NCBI RefSeq assembly: GCF_001296045.1 | Contig: NZ_LJHS01000005.1 | Span: 372,001-436,000, forward strand | Direction of reading: 5' to 3' | DNA: 64,000 nucleotides | DNA from: Rhizobium sp. AAP43 | GTDB lineage: Bacteria > Pseudomonadota > Alphaproteobacteria > Rhizobiales > Rhizobiaceae | Part shown: piece by piece, positions 62,574 to 64,000 of the stretch | Position numbering within the stretch: position 1 is the stretch's first letter | How the letters are laid out: each line of letters begins with the position of its first letter | Position numbers and translations under genes: made by a program | Notes under the pieces: generated by a model | Seen by the model: the letters and a program-made list of their open reading frames with translations, nothing else | The model's database searches: none | Told to the model about the DNA's origin: nothing

Positions 62574-64000
62574 TCAGAATTCTTCCCAGTTGTCCGGGCT
62601 GCTGGCGGCTGCCGCCGAACCACCGCCACCGAAGGCCTTGGCGAGCGTACCGACCATCTTTCGGGCAGGGGAGTTCACCGGGCGGGCTGCACTTTCTGCG
62701 GCGCGTGGCGCAGACGTGGCGCGAACCGGCTGGCTGACCGGTGCCGGCGCACGGGCCGGAGCCTGCGCTGCCGGCATCTGGCGGAAACCGGCGTCCTGCA
62801 TACGGAACTGGGTGACGAGACCGGAAAGGTTGCGGGCGCTTTCGGCGAGACGATGCGTGACGGCCGTCGCTTCTTCCACCATGGCGGCGTTCTTCTGGGT
62901 GAACTGGTCCATGTGGTTCACCGAGCCGTTGATCTCGTGCAGCGCGGTTGACTGCTCGCGGGCAGCCGATGCGATGGCCGAGATGTGCTCGTTGATCGAG
63001 GCCACCTGACCGGAGATCTCGCTGAGTGCCGAGCCCGTCTGCTGGACGAGCGAAACGCCGCCGGCAACGGCCTCACCGGACTTGGTGATCAGCGTCTTGA
63101 TGTCCTTTGCGGCATTCGCCGAACGTTGTGCCAGTTCGCGAACTTCCTGGGCAACGACTGCAAAGCCCTTGCCGGCTTCACCAGCGCGTGCGGCCTCAAC
63201 GCCGGCGTTCAGCGCCAGCAGGTTGGTCTGGAAGGCGATTTCGTCGATGACGTTGATGATCTTCGAGATTTCGCTCGAAGCCTGCTCGATCCGGCTCATG
63301 GCTTCGATCGCGTCGGACACGACCTTGCTCGAGCTTTCGGTGCTCTTGCGGGCCAGCGCGGCGATCTGTGCGGCCTGATCAGCCTTGGTGGACGAGCCAC
63401 GGACGGTCGAGGTGATCTCTTCGAGTGCTGCTGAGGTCTCTTCCAGCGAGGCGGCCTGCTGCTCGGTGCGCTTGGACAGGTCGTCATTGGCCGAGCGCAT
63501 TTCCGAAGAACTCGCCTCGATGCCCATTGTCTCCGTGCGGATATCGGAGAGGGTGGTCGACAGTTTTTCGACCGAGTTGTTGAAGTCGAGACGCAGCTTG
63601 TCGAGATTGCCGGTAAAGGTCTGGTTGATGCGAACCGTGAGGTCGCCATCGCTCAGTTTGTGCAGGCCGCTGGCCAGCGCTTCAACGGCTTCCTGCAGCA
63701 GGCGTGCATCTTCGGCCTTGGCGCGCTCGCGCTCGATCCGCTCCTGTTCGCCATGGGCTGTCGCTTCGGCGGCGCGACGCTCGATTTCGATCTTCTGGAT
63801 CGCACTTTCGCGGAATACGTCGATCGAGCGGGCGAGATCACCAATTTCGTTCTTCAGGTTCGTGTCCGGGACAACCGTATCGAGTTGGCCACCGGCCAGG
63901 CGATTGGCGACCGCCGTCAGACGCGGGAGAGCGCCGACGATCTGGCGGACGAAGAGCGAGATGAGGACAGCAGCGAAAATCAGGACAATCAGCGCCGTGA
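62574..64000 (-). CDS. Methyl-accepting chemotaxis protein (C-terminal part)
   Basis: Truncated at the right edge; the frame is open to the last base. The visible part begins with the end of a membrane helix ([17 protein letters not shown]), HAMP ([20 protein letters not shown]), a second HAMP-like stretch ([14 protein letters not shown]), then the signalling domain with tip [20 protein letters not shown] and methylation helix [17 protein letters not shown]. It ends in NWEEF, like the first chemoreceptor. The N-terminal sensor domain lies outside the window. It stands where a formyltetrahydrofolate cyclo-ligase gene often follows 6S RNA. Confidence 0.95.
   Translation of the reverse strand, partial: TALIVLIFAAVLISLFVRQIVGALPRLTAVANRLAGGQLDTVVPDTNLKNEIGDLARSIDVFRESAIQKIEIERRAAEATAHGEQERIERERAKAEDARLLQEAVEALASGLHKLSDGDLTVRINQTFTGNLDKLRLDFNNSVEKLSTTLSDIRTETMGIEASSSEMRSANDDLSKRTEQQAASLEETSAALEEITSTVRGSSTKADQAAQIAALARKSTESSSKVVSDAIEAMSRIEQASSEISKIINVIDEIAFQTNLLALNAGVEAARAGEAGKGFAVVAQEVRELAQRSANAAKDIKTLITKSGEAVAGGVSLVQQTGSALSEISGQVASINEHISAIASAAREQSTALHEINGSVNHMDQFTQKNAAMVEEATAVTHRLAESARNLSGLVTQFRMQDAGFRQMPAAQAPARAPAPVSQPVRATSAPRAAESAARPVNSPARKMVGTLAKAFGGGGSAAAASSPDNWEEF

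Overview
The window reads as a chromosomal stretch of an alphaproteobacterium of the Rhizobiales, most likely the Rhizobiaceae (Rhizobium/Agrobacterium group). The DNA is GC-rich and gene-dense, and many genes are families typical of that group: an Omp10-like lipoprotein, homospermidine synthase, GapR (DUF2312), RcdA (DUF1465), DUF1192, DUF4164, DUF1036, DUF1244, Cys-free L31 and L36, a purE-purK pair with a YdcH-like gene, and 6S RNA behind zapA. I see no CRISPR array, prophage, insertion sequence, rRNA or tRNA. Most of the window is core genome.

Layout. 0-9 kb: 3' end of gltD, a degenerate SGNH-fold protein and a lytic transglycosylase, galU and kdsD (sugar nucleotide and Kdo supply) flanking a beta-barrel outer-membrane protein, then an SPFH/NfeD pair. 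9-18 kb: a chemoreceptor with a secreted sensor-like neighbour, hemH, a LysM-bearing 5'-nucleotidase, an Omp10-like lipoprotein, homospermidine synthase and a DUF3445 heme-dependent demethylase-like protein. 18-24 kb: a ParE-type toxin remnant, the pepF-pabB-pabC-yciI operon and a regulator built like a sigma-54 activator but lacking GAFTGA. 24-35 kb: a DUF882 cell-wall peptidase-like protein, gapR, DUF1244, an N-formylglutamate amidohydrolase, DUF1036-pyk, an alpha/beta hydrolase, a TPR protein, L36, YdcH-purE-purK, a second YdcH-like gene, and a TauE exporter with an ArsR-type regulator. 35-46 kb: a plus-strand run of ThiE-like, SEL1-repeat, MgtC/DUF4010, SuhB-type phosphatase and a MotA/TolQ-like plus OmpA-like pair, then an FAD dehydrogenase, a nucleotidyltransferase-like gene and an ABC exporter. 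46-51 kb: rpmE, rcdA with a perfect CtrA box, DUF1192-MFS, a PACE transporter and a PhzF-like epimerase. 51-61 kb: lower glycolysis/gluconeogenesis and pentose-phosphate genes (fba class I, pgk, gap, tkt), interrupted by a K+/H+ antiporter and an orphan secreted protein. 61-64 kb: DUF4164, zapA, 6S RNA and a truncated second chemoreceptor.

How genes work together. The metabolic genes supply central carbon flux (fba, pgk, gap, tkt, pyk), folate precursors (pabB, pabC), purines (purE, purK), heme (hemH) and envelope sugars (galU, kdsD). Cell-cycle and chromosome genes (gapR, rcdA with its CtrA site, zapA) are scattered among them. Sites that look regulatory include a CpG-centred inverted repeat upstream of fba, a CtrA box upstream of rcdA, and many intrinsic terminators that define the transcription units.

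The items I consider least explained are the orphan secreted protein at 56515-58056, the MotA/OmpA-like pair at 40164-42232, the GAFTGA-less activator at 22799-24340, the SGNH protein with replaced catalytic residues at 817-2040, and the fba operator. Nothing here is a clear new defence or secretion system.
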